The translations under genes and the position numbers were made by a program. Below are positions 1 to 8,385 of a DNA stretch of 64,000 nucleotides, piece after piece. The notes under the pieces were generated by a model, which did no database searches, was not told the origin of the DNA, and saw only the letters and a list, made by a program, of their open reading frames with translations. Positions within the stretch are counted from its first letter, which is position 1. Each line of letters opens with the position of its first letter. Origin of the DNA: Ardenticatenaceae bacterium (GTDB taxonomy: Bacteria > Chloroflexota > Anaerolineae > Promineifilales > Promineifilaceae); NCBI GenBank assembly GCA_020634565.1, contig JACKBN010000004.1, positions 248,001-312,000 of the forward strand, written 5' to 3'.

Positions 1-14
1 TTAAATTGGTCCAA
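1..14. repeat. Partial copy of the GATTGGACCA inverted-repeat family
   Basis: The first bases of the window (TTAAATTGGTCCAA) resemble the right arm of the repeat at 12428-12486. The left arm would lie outside the window. Confidence 0.45.
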
Positions 15-75
15 GCTTTCGGATAATTGCGTAAGCTCTAACGCTGTTAAAAACCGCAATTTCAGGAGTGTTGTG

Positions 76-1041
76 ATGCGCGCTGACCGTTTATTGTCGT
101 TGCTGATGCTCTTGCAGAGCCGGGGCCAGATGACGGCCCAAGAGCTGGCAAACGAACTGGAAGTTTCTGAGCGAACCATTTACCGGGACATTGATGCGTT
201 GAGTGCGGCTGGCATTCCCGTTTACGGAGAGGCTGGTCCTGAAGGCGGCTATGCTTTGCTCAACAGCTACCGTACCAACCTTACCGGCTTAACCGAGGGG
301 GAGGTACGCGCCTTGTTTATGCTGAGCATTCCTGCGCCTCTGGTTGAATTGGGCGTAAGTCAGGAGCTTCGTGCCGCCTTGCTCAAATTGTCTGCCGCCT
401 TGCCCGACAGTCAGCGGCAGGATGAGGCAAAGGTGCGGCAGCGTTTCCATCTCGATTCTATGTGGTGGCACCAGGGTGAAGCGCATTTGCCTCATTTGGC
501 TACGATTCAGCAAGCGTTGTGGCAGGATCGTCAGCTACATATTGTGTACCGTACGGCCGTTTCCATTCAGCTAGAGCGGTTGGTTGCGCCTTACGGTCTG
601 GTAGCGAAGGCTGGCGTCTGGTATCTGGTGTGTGCGCGGGGTGAGCGCATCCACGTGCATCGCGTGGCGCATTTGCTGGATGTGCAGGTGGCTGAGGACG
701 CATTTACGTATCCGGCTGAGTTTGATCTGGCCCGCTATTGGCAAAGCTGGTGCGCGGAATACGAATCTTTGCAAGCCCACTTTAGAGCGACGGTGCGCGT
801 CGCTCCCGGCTTTGTGCCTGAACTCGCCCGCCGTTTTGGTAAACAGGTGCACGAAAAAATAGCCCGGGCCGGGCCAGACGGTGACGGCTGGGTCAAATTG
901 GAACTCGCCTTTGCCTCATTTGAAGATGCCAGAGATCGCATCCTGAGTTTTGGGCGGGGCGTGGAAGTGTTGGCACCGCAGGCGCTGCACCGAAGTGTGC
1001 TCGACTATGCTGAGCAAATTGTTGATCTTTACACACATTGA
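76..1041 (+). CDS. WYL-domain transcriptional regulator (YafY/DeoR-type HTH)
   Basis: A DNA-binding regulator of about 321 residues. The N-terminal ~60 residues form a winged helix (LSVSERTIYRDIDAL-like recognition helix, read here as ELEVSERTIYRDIDAL). The middle holds a WYL ligand-sensing region (around VAPYGLVAKAGVWYLV), followed by a C-terminal extension. Proteins of this build usually act as ligand- or nucleic-acid-responsive repressors or activators. An AGGAG at 64-68 fits the ATG at 76; a GTG at 73 is the alternative. The next gene, a secreted glycosidase, lies 62 bp downstream on the same strand and may be a target, but no operator is evident. Confidence 0.85.
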   Translation: MRADRLLSLLMLLQSRGQMTAQELANELEVSERTIYRDIDALSAAGIPVYGEAGPEGGYALLNSYRTNLTGLTEGEVRALFMLSIPAPLVELGVSQELRAALLKLSAALPDSQRQDEAKVRQRFHLDSMWWHQGEAHLPHLATIQQALWQDRQLHIVYRTAVSIQLERLVAPYGLVAKAGVWYLVCARGERIHVHRVAHLLDVQVAEDAFTYPAEFDLARYWQSWCAEYESLQAHFRATVRVAPGFVPELARRFGKQVHEKIARAGPDGDGWVKLELAFASFEDARDRILSFGRGVEVLAPQALHRSVLDYAEQIVDLYTH

Positions 1042-1090
1042 CGTTTAATGAATTTACTCATTTATCATGGCCGAAACGGCCGTCCTTGCC

Positions 1091-1096
1091 TATCAT
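1091..1096 (+). promoter_or_regulatory. Candidate -10 box (TATCAT) 7 bp before ATG; possible leaderless start
   Basis: TATCAT is followed by only 7 bp before the ATG at 1104, and there is no Shine-Dalgarno sequence, so transcription could begin at the start codon. An ACGGCCGT copy (1076-1083) lies just upstream. No convincing -35 is visible. Confidence 0.35.
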
Positions 1097-1103
1097 CTAG
1101 CCT

Positions 1104-2600
1104 ATGATGGAACTAAAATCGCATAGCTATTCCCGTAGACAGGGCAAATTGTGGATTGGATTGGCTCTGTCTTTTATTTTGTCCGTGCTGCTGCTGGTTG
1201 GTTTGCGGCAGGCGCAGGCGGCCGTTTCTGCACCCAGTACGGCCGTTTACCCGTTTGCCTATGGTGCCAATGTGGCCGAATGGGATATCACCAGGTTGAA
1301 TGACATGGGCTTCAACTGGATTAAGGTGTTTAGCGGCCCTGGCAGCCGTCTGCCGCTGAAAGTGCTGCTGCGCGTGGATGCCAATGCCAGCAATCTGAGT
1401 AACGTCAGTGGCTTTGGCAGCAGCGTGCAGAGCCTGGCCCAGGCGCAAAAAGGATACGTGGATGCGTACGAAATCGGTAACGAGCCGAACCTGGATGCCG
1501 CCTATGGTTGGGGCTACGGCAGCACCAATGTGCCACCCAATGCTGCTGATTACGCTACGCTGTTGTGTGAGGCATACGGCCGTATCAAAGCCGTCGATCC
1601 TGAGGCGGTGGTGGTTTCGGCTGGGCTGGCGCCCACGGGACGCGTGGCTGGCACCTGGAACGGCCACGCCGGGCACAATGGCCTGTTTCAGGACGAACGC
1701 ATCTTTATGCAAGAGATGCTAGACGCCATGCAAACGCTCAATGGCGCCCCTTGCTTCGACGTCTTTGGCTACCATCCCTACGGTTACAGCGCTGATTTTG
1801 ATGCCGTGCCGGACGTCGCCTCAGCTGATCCCACGCAGAACTGTGTTAACGGCTTCTGCTTCCGCGGTGTGGAGAAGATTTACGACATTTTGCAGGCCAA
1901 CGGGTTGGGAGATAAACAAATCTTTGCCACCGAATTTGGCTGGATTACCGAACCCTCTGCGGCATGTTTGAGCAGTCCCAGTTGGTCGGGGCGCGCCTGG
2001 CAAATTGTGAGCGAGCAAAAGCAGGCGGACAATCTGGTGGGCGCTTACGAATACGCCACAACACATTATCCGTGGCTGGGCGGTATGTTTTTGTTTAACC
2101 TGAACTTTAACGTGGCTCCCTGGATTACCGACGAGTGCGAGCAGATGCGCTACTACGCTGTAGCTAATCGTCCTGCGGAAGCGGCGCTGGCGGCGATGCC
2201 CAAATCTGTGGGCGCAGGCGTTGGGGAGCTGTCTGTGGTGCCTGGGGCGATTACGGCCGTTTACACCCCCACTCAGCAGCCCATCGACGAAACGATTACC
2301 GTGACGCTCAAAAATGTGGGCACGGCACCGCTGGTGTACACGGCTACTCTGCAAACCAATCCGCCACTGAGCCTGAACTTGAGTGGGATACTCACCGGTA
2401 CGCTGGAGCCTGAGATGGAAACGGCCGTTTCCTTACAATACACGCTTGATGGACAACCAACCGGCAGCTACAGTGGCAGCATTCAGCTGGAAACCAGCTC
2501 CAACGGCATCGACAATAGCGACAGTGTGCCGGTAACTGTTCATTTATGGGATGAGATTTATGACACGTTTTTACCTCTGGTGGGCAAAACGCAGGATTGA
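1104..2600 (+). CDS. Secreted clan GH-A glycoside hydrolase-like protein with C-terminal FLPLV tag
   Basis: 498 residues. A signal/anchor segment (about residues 16-38, ending AQA) is followed by a TIM-barrel-like domain. This carries a likely acid/base Glu127 in IGNEPN and a likely nucleophile Glu277 in ATEFGW, the paired glutamates of clan A glycosidases (GH5/GH39-like). Residues ~370-485 look like an Ig-like beta-sandwich. The protein ends DTFLPLVGKTQD; the GH44 protein encoded at 41963-44107 ends TFLPLVNK, suggesting a shared terminal signal. Substrate cannot be assigned. The start is the first ATG of an ATGATG pair, with no clear ribosome site. Four ACGGCCGT copies lie inside. Confidence 0.72.
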   Translation: MMELKSHSYSRRQGKLWIGLALSFILSVLLLVGLRQAQAAVSAPSTAVYPFAYGANVAEWDITRLNDMGFNWIKVFSGPGSRLPLKVLLRVDANASNLSNVSGFGSSVQSLAQAQKGYVDAYEIGNEPNLDAAYGWGYGSTNVPPNAADYATLLCEAYGRIKAVDPEAVVVSAGLAPTGRVAGTWNGHAGHNGLFQDERIFMQEMLDAMQTLNGAPCFDVFGYHPYGYSADFDAVPDVASADPTQNCVNGFCFRGVEKIYDILQANGLGDKQIFATEFGWITEPSAACLSSPSWSGRAWQIVSEQKQADNLVGAYEYATTHYPWLGGMFLFNLNFNVAPWITDECEQMRYYAVANRPAEAALAAMPKSVGAGVGELSVVPGAITAVYTPTQQPIDETITVTLKNVGTAPLVYTATLQTNPPLSLNLSGILTGTLEPEMETAVSLQYTLDGQPTGSYSGSIQLETSSNGIDNSDSVPVTVHLWDEIYDTFLPLVGKTQD

Positions 2601-3972
2601 ATTTGTTTGGTTGACGGCTTTGTTAGGGATGATATTTCTGTCCCGTTGCAATCCCTTTGTTGCTGAGCCAGATGCTGTGGCGAATACACCAATACCGCCA
2701 CCGACTGCCACGTTGGCGACTGGTGACTCGGCAACTGAACCCATCAGCCCCTCCATTTCGTCTGCGCCGACGGCGACGCCTGCCATCCTGCCGCTGCGCC
2801 AGCCACCCATTTTTACGGCTGACAATGCCGATGCCTGGGCGGCAGAAATGTCTGCCTTGCTGGCCGAACTGGCCACGCGGACTCAGGGTGATTTGGCCCA
2901 AATGTTGGCTGAGATCAAGGGTTGGGTGGCGCCACAGCAGCTCGCCGAGGGCTTGCCCTGGCCAGAACACAGTCTGGCTGTGCAGGCGGATTTAGATGAT
3001 GATGGCACGGTCGAACTGCTGCTGGGCGTGCCCCAGCTGCGCGAACAGTGTGAAGGCGAAACCTGTGAGATGCACCTGGTTTGCGGCGCGATTGATTGCT
3101 TTAGTGCAGTTTTCTTTTTAGAGCCAACGGCCGTTGGCTACACGGCCACACTATTCCAGCCGGACGACCTGTTTGAACCGTGGCTGAGCAACCCTGAGTT
3201 TTTTGCCCACCAAGATTTGGATGGCGACGGCCGTTCCGAACTGATTCTTGCGCAAAATTGGTGCGGCGCCAGCACCTGCGGCACCGATCTGTGGGTAGGC
3301 CGTTGGGACGGCATGGCCTGGGAACCGCTGGGCCACATGGGCCAGACCTACACCGAAATTAGTTTGGTAGATGAAAACGGGGATGGCCAGACGGAAATTG
3401 TGTTGTACGGCGGCACGATGGGCTCGGCGGGGGCGGGTTTGCAGCGACCACACACGTTGATTTATGGCTGGGAAAACGGCCGTTACACGTTGCAAAAAGA
3501 CACCCCGGACCCCAACGACAACCCCTACTTTTTATTGCTGGATGCCCATGCGGCTCTGGCGAATAATGAACTGGAGACTGCCTACGCGCTGGCAGAAAAC
3601 GCTCGCACCAATCTCATTCCCGTCACGCCCGATGACGACCCATTTTCCCTGTACGATGATTGGGCCATCGATCGCATTGGGGCGTATGCCACCATCCAGA
3701 TGATGTTGGTTGAGGCGCTGCGGGGAGAAACGGCCGTTATGCAAACACTGCTTGCTGAAATCGAGACGAACTACACCCGCACTGACAATCCGTACTTGTC
3801 TGCCGCCCAGGTGCTGTGGCAAACCTACCAAACCAGCAGTGATCCGCTCGCAGCCTGTCAGGCGATGGCCAATGTGCTAAACGCCGACCCGGAGCAATCG
3901 GCCCTGCTGAGTTGGTTTGGCTACAACATGGAGCAAATCGCCCCCGAAGATTACTGCCCACTTTCTCAATAG
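2560..3972 (+). CDS. Putative lipoprotein with EF-hand-like / FG-GAP-type repeats
   Basis: About 470 residues. A basic N-terminus with a hydrophobic stretch leads to a cysteine (IFLSRC), a plausible lipobox. A Pro/Thr/Ala-rich linker follows (about residues 35-75). The core carries Asp-rich turns (DLDDDGTVE, DLDGDGRSE, DENGDGQTE) typical of calcium-binding VCBS/FG-GAP or dockerin-like repeats. The C-terminal ~150 residues are helical. The start overlaps the preceding gene by about 40 bp; ATG 2551 and ATG 2560 are both possible, and the latter has a weak GGGATG upstream. The overlap suggests co-expression with the glycosidase. Function is unknown; extracellular polysaccharide contact is only a guess. 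Confidence 0.65.
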   Translation: MTRFYLWWAKRRIEFVWLTALLGMIFLSRCNPFVAEPDAVANTPIPPPTATLATGDSATEPISPSISSAPTATPAILPLRQPPIFTADNADAWAAEMSALLAELATRTQGDLAQMLAEIKGWVAPQQLAEGLPWPEHSLAVQADLDDDGTVELLLGVPQLREQCEGETCEMHLVCGAIDCFSAVFFLEPTAVGYTATLFQPDDLFEPWLSNPEFFAHQDLDGDGRSELILAQNWCGASTCGTDLWVGRWDGMAWEPLGHMGQTYTEISLVDENGDGQTEIVLYGGTMGSAGAGLQRPHTLIYGWENGRYTLQKDTPDPNDNPYFLLLDAHAALANNELETAYALAENARTNLIPVTPDDDPFSLYDDWAIDRIGAYATIQMMLVEALRGETAVMQTLLAEIETNYTRTDNPYLSAAQVLWQTYQTSSDPLAACQAMANVLNADPEQSALLSWFGYNMEQIAPEDYCPLSQ

Positions 3973-4010
3973 TTCCTGGCCTGTTGATTGTGGTATGATC
4001 GGTGCAGTAC

Positions 4011-4067
4011 ATTTCCCCGGAAACTGTTCTATAGAAGACAGCTGGCAAATGAAGTTTCCGGGGAAAT
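4011..4067 (+). repeat. 57-bp palindromic element, copy 1
   Basis: Arms ATTTCCCCGGAAACT (4011-4025) and AGTTTCCGGGGAAAT (4053-4067) are perfect inverted repeats around a 27-nt centre. The right arm ends 18 bp before the ATG at 4086, so the hairpin sits directly upstream of the GGAG ribosome site. Confidence 0.85.
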
Positions 4068-4085
4068 ATAGAGGTAGGAGTTCCC

Positions 4086-4739
4086 ATGGCGATTCGGATT
4101 TTGTTGGTGGATGATCAGGCATTGTTCCGCGAGGGGCTGCACACGCTGCTTTCTGTGCATGATGATTTGCAGGTGGTGGGCGAAGCGAGCAATGGTCAGG
4201 AAGCGATTGACGCGGTAGCAAAATTAACCCCAGATGTGGTGCTGATGGATTTGCGGATGCCGGTGCTCAACGGGGTCGCCGCCACAAAGCAGATAACCGA
4301 ATCAGCCCCCAACAGCCGCGTGATTGTGCTGACCACGTTTGACGACGACGACTACGTGTTTGATGGTTTGCGCGCCGGGGCGGTGGGCTATCTGCTCAAA
4401 GATGTGCCCTCGGCCAAGCTGGTGGAGGCGATTCGGGCGGCTGCGCGCGGCGAATCTTTTTTGCAGCCATCGGTAGCGGCTAAAGTGGTGGCTGAATTTT
4501 CACGGATGAGCGGTGCCAAAACGGCCGATCCGCAAGAAGACCTCGTCGAACCGCTTTCAGAGCGGGAGCTGGAAATTTTGAGGGTGCTGGCTACTGGTGC
4601 CAGCAATCGGGAGATTGCCAATCAGCTTTACATAACCGAAGGGACAGTGAAAAACCACGTCACCAATATTTTGGGTAAACTAGGCGTCCGCGACCGTACT
4701 CAAGCGGCCCTCAAAGCCAAAGAAATGGGCCTGATTTAA
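4086..4739 (+). CDS. NarL/FixJ-family response regulator
   Basis: 217 residues: a REC domain (about 3-120, acidic pair D9/D10, phospho-acceptor Asp in VLMDLRMP, conserved Lys in YLLKD) followed by a LuxR-type HTH (about 150-213, LSERELEILRVLATGASNRE). It should bind DNA when phosphorylated by a HisKA_3 kinase. None is adjacent; the nearest is at 7126-8385, which has its own regulator. A GGAG lies just after the 57-bp palindrome and just before the ATG, so the hairpin could influence initiation. Confidence 0.92.
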   Translation: MAIRILLVDDQALFREGLHTLLSVHDDLQVVGEASNGQEAIDAVAKLTPDVVLMDLRMPVLNGVAATKQITESAPNSRVIVLTTFDDDDYVFDGLRAGAVGYLLKDVPSAKLVEAIRAAARGESFLQPSVAAKVVAEFSRMSGAKTADPQEDLVEPLSERELEILRVLATGASNREIANQLYITEGTVKNHVTNILGKLGVRDRTQAALKAKEMGLI

Positions 4740-4749
4740 GAAGATTTTT

Positions 4750-4818
4750 GGACGCAGATGAACGCGGAAAACGCGGATAAAAGAAAAATGAATCAGCGTC
4801 ATCGGCGTTAATCCGCGT
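4750..4818. repeat. Intergenic GACGCAGATGAACGCGG-type inverted repeat
   Basis: This 69-bp stretch between converging genes contains ACGCGGAT and ATCCGCGT arms and AATCAGCGT. It belongs to a class of short Chloroflexota intergenic repeats; the element at 15720-15769 shares the ATCAGCGT end. Confidence 0.5.
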
Positions 4819-4824
4819 GCTATT

Positions 4825-5400
4825 CTAAATTTTGCGGGCGACGAGTTGGGCGACGGGGCGCATGTTGCCAGAGCGATGGCCGCGCACGGCCGTTTCCAAC
4901 GAATGTACAATCTCAAAATCCGCAAACGCCTGTTGTAGTTCTCCCGGTTCCAAAAAGTAGCCCGGCGCTTCGTTGGCATCTGTGCGCAGAAACGTCTCGA
5001 AGAAGAGCAGCCCGCCGGGGCGCAGCGCCTGCCGGTAGGCGGGAAAAGCGTTTCGCTCCAAAAAGCGAAAGTTAAGAATGGCATCCACGCAGTTAGGCGG
5101 AAAATAAGGGTTGGTGAGGTCGAAAACGGCCGTATCCACCACCACGCCCAGTTTCTTCGCCCTTTGCCGCAGCAACCGTAACCCCACCTCAGAAATATCC
5201 AGCGCCACCACCGGATTGCCCCGCTGCGCCACAAACAGCGCATTCACGCCCATGCCAGATGCCGCATCCAGCACCACGCTATTTTGCGGCAGCAGATGCA
5301 CAAAATCTTGCAGCATTTGGCGGGGCGGGCCTTGCTGTTGATATTTGCCGTCGCTTTGGTAACGGCCGTTCCACTTCACCGCATCTGGATGTTTTGTCAT
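4825..5400 (-). CDS. Class I SAM-dependent methyltransferase
   Basis: 191 residues. Rossmann methyltransferase signatures are visible: motif I VLDAASGMGVNAL, motif II VVALDIS, a VDAILNF strand, and a post-motif LRPGGLLFFETF. This is the compact TehB/Methyltransf_25-like form. The ATG at 5400 has a GAGAGGAAA ribosome site 5 bp upstream; an in-frame TTG further up is less likely. Substrate is unknown. It converges with the upstream response regulator, so the two are not co-transcribed. Confidence 0.8.
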   Translation of the reverse strand: MTKHPDAVKWNGRYQSDGKYQQQGPPRQMLQDFVHLLPQNSVVLDAASGMGVNALFVAQRGNPVVALDISEVGLRLLRQRAKKLGVVVDTAVFDLTNPYFPPNCVDAILNFRFLERNAFPAYRQALRPGGLLFFETFLRTDANEAPGYFLEPGELQQAFADFEIVHSLETAVRGHRSGNMRPVAQLVARKI

Positions 5401-5517
5401 CAAATTTCCTCTCAATGACCCGCGTCATTTGCCAGCGTGACCCAGGACACTACGAATCATACCCCAACTTTGGCATCCTGTAGGTAACTTGTTGAGCACA
5501 AAAATTTGGAGGCACAC

Positions 5518-5913
5518 ATGACTGTCGTCACGATTACCTACTTTATTTACATTGTTTTGAGTTTGGGCATTACCATTTGGGTGGCGCAGACGCTGTTTCG
5601 CAACGGCCGTATTTTTGTCATTGATGCGTTTGGCGGCAACGAAACGATGGCCGACGCGGTGAACCATCTGCTGCTGGTGGGCTTTTACCTGGTGAACATT
5701 GGCTTTGTCTCGATGTACCTGAGCTACGGTGCCAAGCCAACAACCACGGTGGATGCCATCGAGTACATCAGCATCAAAATTGGCGTCGTGCTGCTGGTTT
5801 TGGGGGCAATGCACTTTTTCAACATCTTCAACTTTGCCAAGATGCGCGGTAAAAATCGGCGCAAGAAGGAATCGGTAGAAACGGCCGTTCCCGCCAACAC
5901 GCCATCATCTTAA
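5518..5913 (+). CDS. Small integral membrane protein, unknown function
   Basis: 131 residues with three predicted membrane spans (about residues 3-25, 48-70 and 86-106) and a basic, low-complexity C-terminal tail (RGKNRRKK), probably cytoplasmic. GGAGG at 5508-5512 sets the start at ATG 5518. It precedes the membrane-protein/kinase operon by 68 bp. No family is recognised. Confidence 0.7.
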   Translation: MTVVTITYFIYIVLSLGITIWVAQTLFRNGRIFVIDAFGGNETMADAVNHLLLVGFYLVNIGFVSMYLSYGAKPTTTVDAIEYISIKIGVVLLVLGAMHFFNIFNFAKMRGKNRRKKESVETAVPANTPSS

Positions 5914-5929
5914 AACAAGAAATCAAAGT

Positions 5930-5968
5930 TTTCTCTGCGTCCTCCGCGTACTCCGCGGTTAAATTTCT
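5930..5968. repeat. TCTGCGTCCTCCGCG-type intergenic repeat
   Basis: A short motif (TCTCTGCGTCCTCCGCG, then CTCCGCGGTTAAA) just before the next ribosome site. Related fragments occur at 13796-13884, 39671-39716 and about 54108-54140, in each case in front of a gene start. Confidence 0.55.
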
Positions 5969-5981
5969 GGAGAAGCAAAAA

Positions 5982-6629
5982 ATGAACCAAACACTGTTTA
6001 TTGAAGATAGCTACCGCCCAGATTTTCCTTCGCTGGGATTGTTTTCGACCTGGTTTGGCGCGGTGCTGATTGGGCTAACGGCCGTTCTGCAACTTAGCCA
6101 ATCCCGCAGCCAGCTTTGGGCCGATCCGCTGGTAGACGGGCTGCAATTTTTACTGGTGGCGCTGCTGCTCGCTTCCCTGATTTACCTGCCCTTCCGCACG
6201 GATCGGGGCGTGAAGTGGGCGGCGCTGCCGCTGGTGATCAACCTGGGCACGCTGATGATTGTGCAGTTGGTGCCCTTTGCCGACCTGGGCGAAGCGTGGC
6301 GTTTTCGCTGGCGCATCAGCCAGTACGAAGGCGTGGTGCAGATGATCGAAGCGGGTGAGCTGCTGCCCGGCGAGAACGGCGTGGTGACGTTGCCCGCAGG
6401 ATACCAACATTTGTCGGTGGACAACGGCCGTATTTGGGTAGAAACTGCTGGTGGGGAAACGGCCGTCTTTTTTGCCACGGAGCAAGCTGGCCGTGGCAAC
6501 TTTGCTGGCTATCTTTACCGCAGCGACGGCAATCCACCGCAGCCGGGCGACTTTGGCGGAAGCTGGCGCTACGTGGCGCAGCAGCAGCCCAACTGGTATT
6601 TTTGCATCTCGCAGGGAGCGCAGCCATGA
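5982..6629 (+). CDS. Membrane protein preceding a two-component system
   Basis: 215 residues. Three hydrophobic spans (about 20-40, 52-70 and 80-98) are followed by a soluble region of roughly 110 residues rich in beta strands and aromatics. GGAGAAG upstream fits ATG 5982. The stop overlaps the next start (ATGA at 6626-6629). Gene order suggests a membrane component working with the sensor kinase two genes downstream. No known family is recognised. Confidence 0.7.
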   Translation: MNQTLFIEDSYRPDFPSLGLFSTWFGAVLIGLTAVLQLSQSRSQLWADPLVDGLQFLLVALLLASLIYLPFRTDRGVKWAALPLVINLGTLMIVQLVPFADLGEAWRFRWRISQYEGVVQMIEAGELLPGENGVVTLPAGYQHLSVDNGRIWVETAGGETAVFFATEQAGRGNFAGYLYRSDGNPPQPGDFGGSWRYVAQQQPNWYFCISQGAQP

Positions 6630-7081
6630 CGATGAAGCGGGGATTTTGGTGGGGCAAGCTGAGCGGGATTTTGGCAGGAAGCATCATGGGCGCTTTGGGC
6701 TTGGCACTGTCCATTTTTGTGGATGCGGCGTGGAACGGCCGTCTCCTCACCGAATCGGATTGGCTGTGGCAGATGATCCTTTACGGCTTCGGCGGTCTGT
6801 TTGTTGGCGCGTTTTTCGGGGCCATCTTGGGAACATTGTTGGGGCTGTTGATTGCCTGGACGCGGTTGGAAGATTTAGCTCCCACCATCTGGCTGTTTGC
6901 TGGAGCCATTGCTGGCTTGCTTCTTTCATTGGTGCCGCGTGAATTGTACAGTTTGCTAACCCCCGTGGTTTGGACGGGCGTGGGCGGCGCGGTTGGCTGG
7001 TATTGTGGCCACTTTTTCCTCAATGGGGCGCTGGGAAATCGTAAGCAAACGGCCGTTTCCACCCAACTCGATTCCGCATGA
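6626..7081 (+). CDS. Small glycine-rich membrane protein in kinase operon
   Basis: 151 residues with about four hydrophobic, Gly-rich spans (around 10-30, 48-72, 84-102 and 108-128). The start is the ATG overlapping the previous stop; its own stop overlaps a possible kinase start (ATGA at 7078-7081). Translational coupling in this order points to a membrane unit acting with the downstream kinase, but nothing in the sequence gives a ligand or activity. Confidence 0.7.
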   Translation: MTMKRGFWWGKLSGILAGSIMGALGLALSIFVDAAWNGRLLTESDWLWQMILYGFGGLFVGAFFGAILGTLLGLLIAWTRLEDLAPTIWLFAGAIAGLLLSLVPRELYSLLTPVVWTGVGGAVGWYCGHFFLNGALGNRKQTAVSTQLDSA

Positions 7082-7113
7082 ACAGCGCCAGGTGGCTTGA
7101 AGTCAGGTCGTTG

Positions 7114-7119
7114 TATAAT
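7114..7119 (+). promoter_or_regulatory. Candidate internal -10 box (TATAAT) 6 bp before ATG 7126
   Basis: A perfect TATAAT lies inside the possible N-terminal extension of the kinase, 6 bp before ATG 7126. It could give a leaderless kinase-regulator transcript independent of the upstream membrane genes. The -35 is not clear. Confidence 0.4.
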
Positions 7120-7125
7120 TCCGGC

Positions 7126-8385
7126 ATGGAACGCCAACCGCCCCCTTTACTGATCAGCACGTTTATGGTTGCCGTCGCCCTCAAGTTTCTTGGTGGGGTG
7201 GTGGGCATCGCCCTTGGTTACTGGCTGCTGTACGAATTTGTGCTGGATCGCTGGTGGATGGTGCTGGCAACGGCCGTTCTGCTCTTCCTCCTTTTGCTGC
7301 CCTGGCCTAACCAAAATCGCAACCATTGGCTGATCGCCGCCCTCGCCTGGGGCATCATCTCGCCCCACATCGACCTCATTTACGCCTCCTGGGTGCCGTT
7401 CGACGACCTCTTTTTATCGCCTCGTTTTGTGGAAATTGGCTGGTCGGTGCATGTGGTGAACAATATTTTTGCGCTGACGCAATTGTTTGTGGCCGTGCCC
7501 GTGGTGCTGGCGAGCTGGCATTACGGCCGTCGCGGCTTTTGGCTCAGTTTGGGGCTGGCCGGATTGCTGTACACCGTCACGCCCTTCCTGATGCCCGCCG
7601 AGGCGCTGCTGTGGGGCTTTTACGCCGTGCGCGGCTTTGTGCTGCTGGGCACGACGCTGATTTTGGCCTACATCACCACCACGCTGGCGACGGCGCAGCG
7701 CGAAAGCAACGAGGCGCTGGCCACCGCCAACCAGCAGCTAGCGGCTCAGGCGATGATGATGGAGCAGTTGGCCGTCAGCCGGGAGCGCAACCGGCTAGCG
7801 CGGGAGCTGCATGATACGCTAGCCCATTCGCTGTCGGGAACGGCCGTTACCTTGCAAGCAATCAATACCCTCCTTAAACACGATCCCGACGCGGCGGCCG
7901 ACGAACTGCTGGCGGCCCAAACGCAAATTCGGGATGGATTGGCGGAAGCGCGACGGGCGATTACCGCGCTGCGGGCGTCGCCGCTGGAAGAGTTGGGTCT
8001 GGCCGAGGCGGTGCGGCAGCGAGCGCAAGCGATCGAGGCACGGGCCAATTTGCCCATCCGCTGTGTGGTGGCTGAACTGCCGCTGCTGCCGGTGGACGTG
8101 GTGCAGGCGGTCTACCGCATCGTCGAGGAGACGCTGGTGAATGCGGAAAAACATGCGCAGGCCAGCCAAATTTCGCTGGAACTGACGCACGCCGCAGGCT
8201 GGCTAACGCTGCGTGTGCAGGATGATGGTGTAGGTTTTGTGGTGGATGAGGTGTGGGGCAACGGCCGTTTTGGCCTGATGGGTATGCGCGAACGCGCCGA
8301 ACTCATCGGGGCCGATTTTGCGGTAAACAGTGCGCCAGGGCAGGGCACCACGCTGACCCTGCGCGCCAAAGTGGGGCAATCATGA
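7126..8385 (+). CDS. NarL-type sensor histidine kinase (HisKA_3)
   Basis: About 419 residues from ATG 7126, or 435 from the coupled ATG at 7078. Six or so membrane spans fill the N-terminal ~190 residues. A short coiled coil follows, then the HisKA_3 dimerisation domain with the phospho-accepting His in RLARELHDTLAHSLSG, then an HATPase domain with N-box-like EETLVNAEKHA, G1 DDGVGF and G2 GRFGLMGMRERAE. The stop overlaps the regulator start, marking a cognate pair. The start is uncertain because neither ATG has a good ribosome site. Confidence 0.9.
   Translation: MERQPPPLLISTFMVAVALKFLGGVVGIALGYWLLYEFVLDRWWMVLATAVLLFLLLLPWPNQNRNHWLIAALAWGIISPHIDLIYASWVPFDDLFLSPRFVEIGWSVHVVNNIFALTQLFVAVPVVLASWHYGRRGFWLSLGLAGLLYTVTPFLMPAEALLWGFYAVRGFVLLGTTLILAYITTTLATAQRESNEALATANQQLAAQAMMMEQLAVSRERNRLARELHDTLAHSLSGTAVTLQAINTLLKHDPDAAADELLAAQTQIRDGLAEARRAITALRASPLEELGLAEAVRQRAQAIEARANLPIRCVVAELPLLPVDVVQAVYRIVEETLVNAEKHAQASQISLELTHAAGWLTLRVQDDGVGFVVDEVWGNGRFGLMGMRERAELIGADFAVNSAPGQGTTLTLRAKVGQS

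Noticed and set aside
1113..1712. 199-codon open frame antisense to the first glycosidase
   Set aside because: The plus-strand gene has a signal peptide and catalytic motifs; the antisense frame has none.
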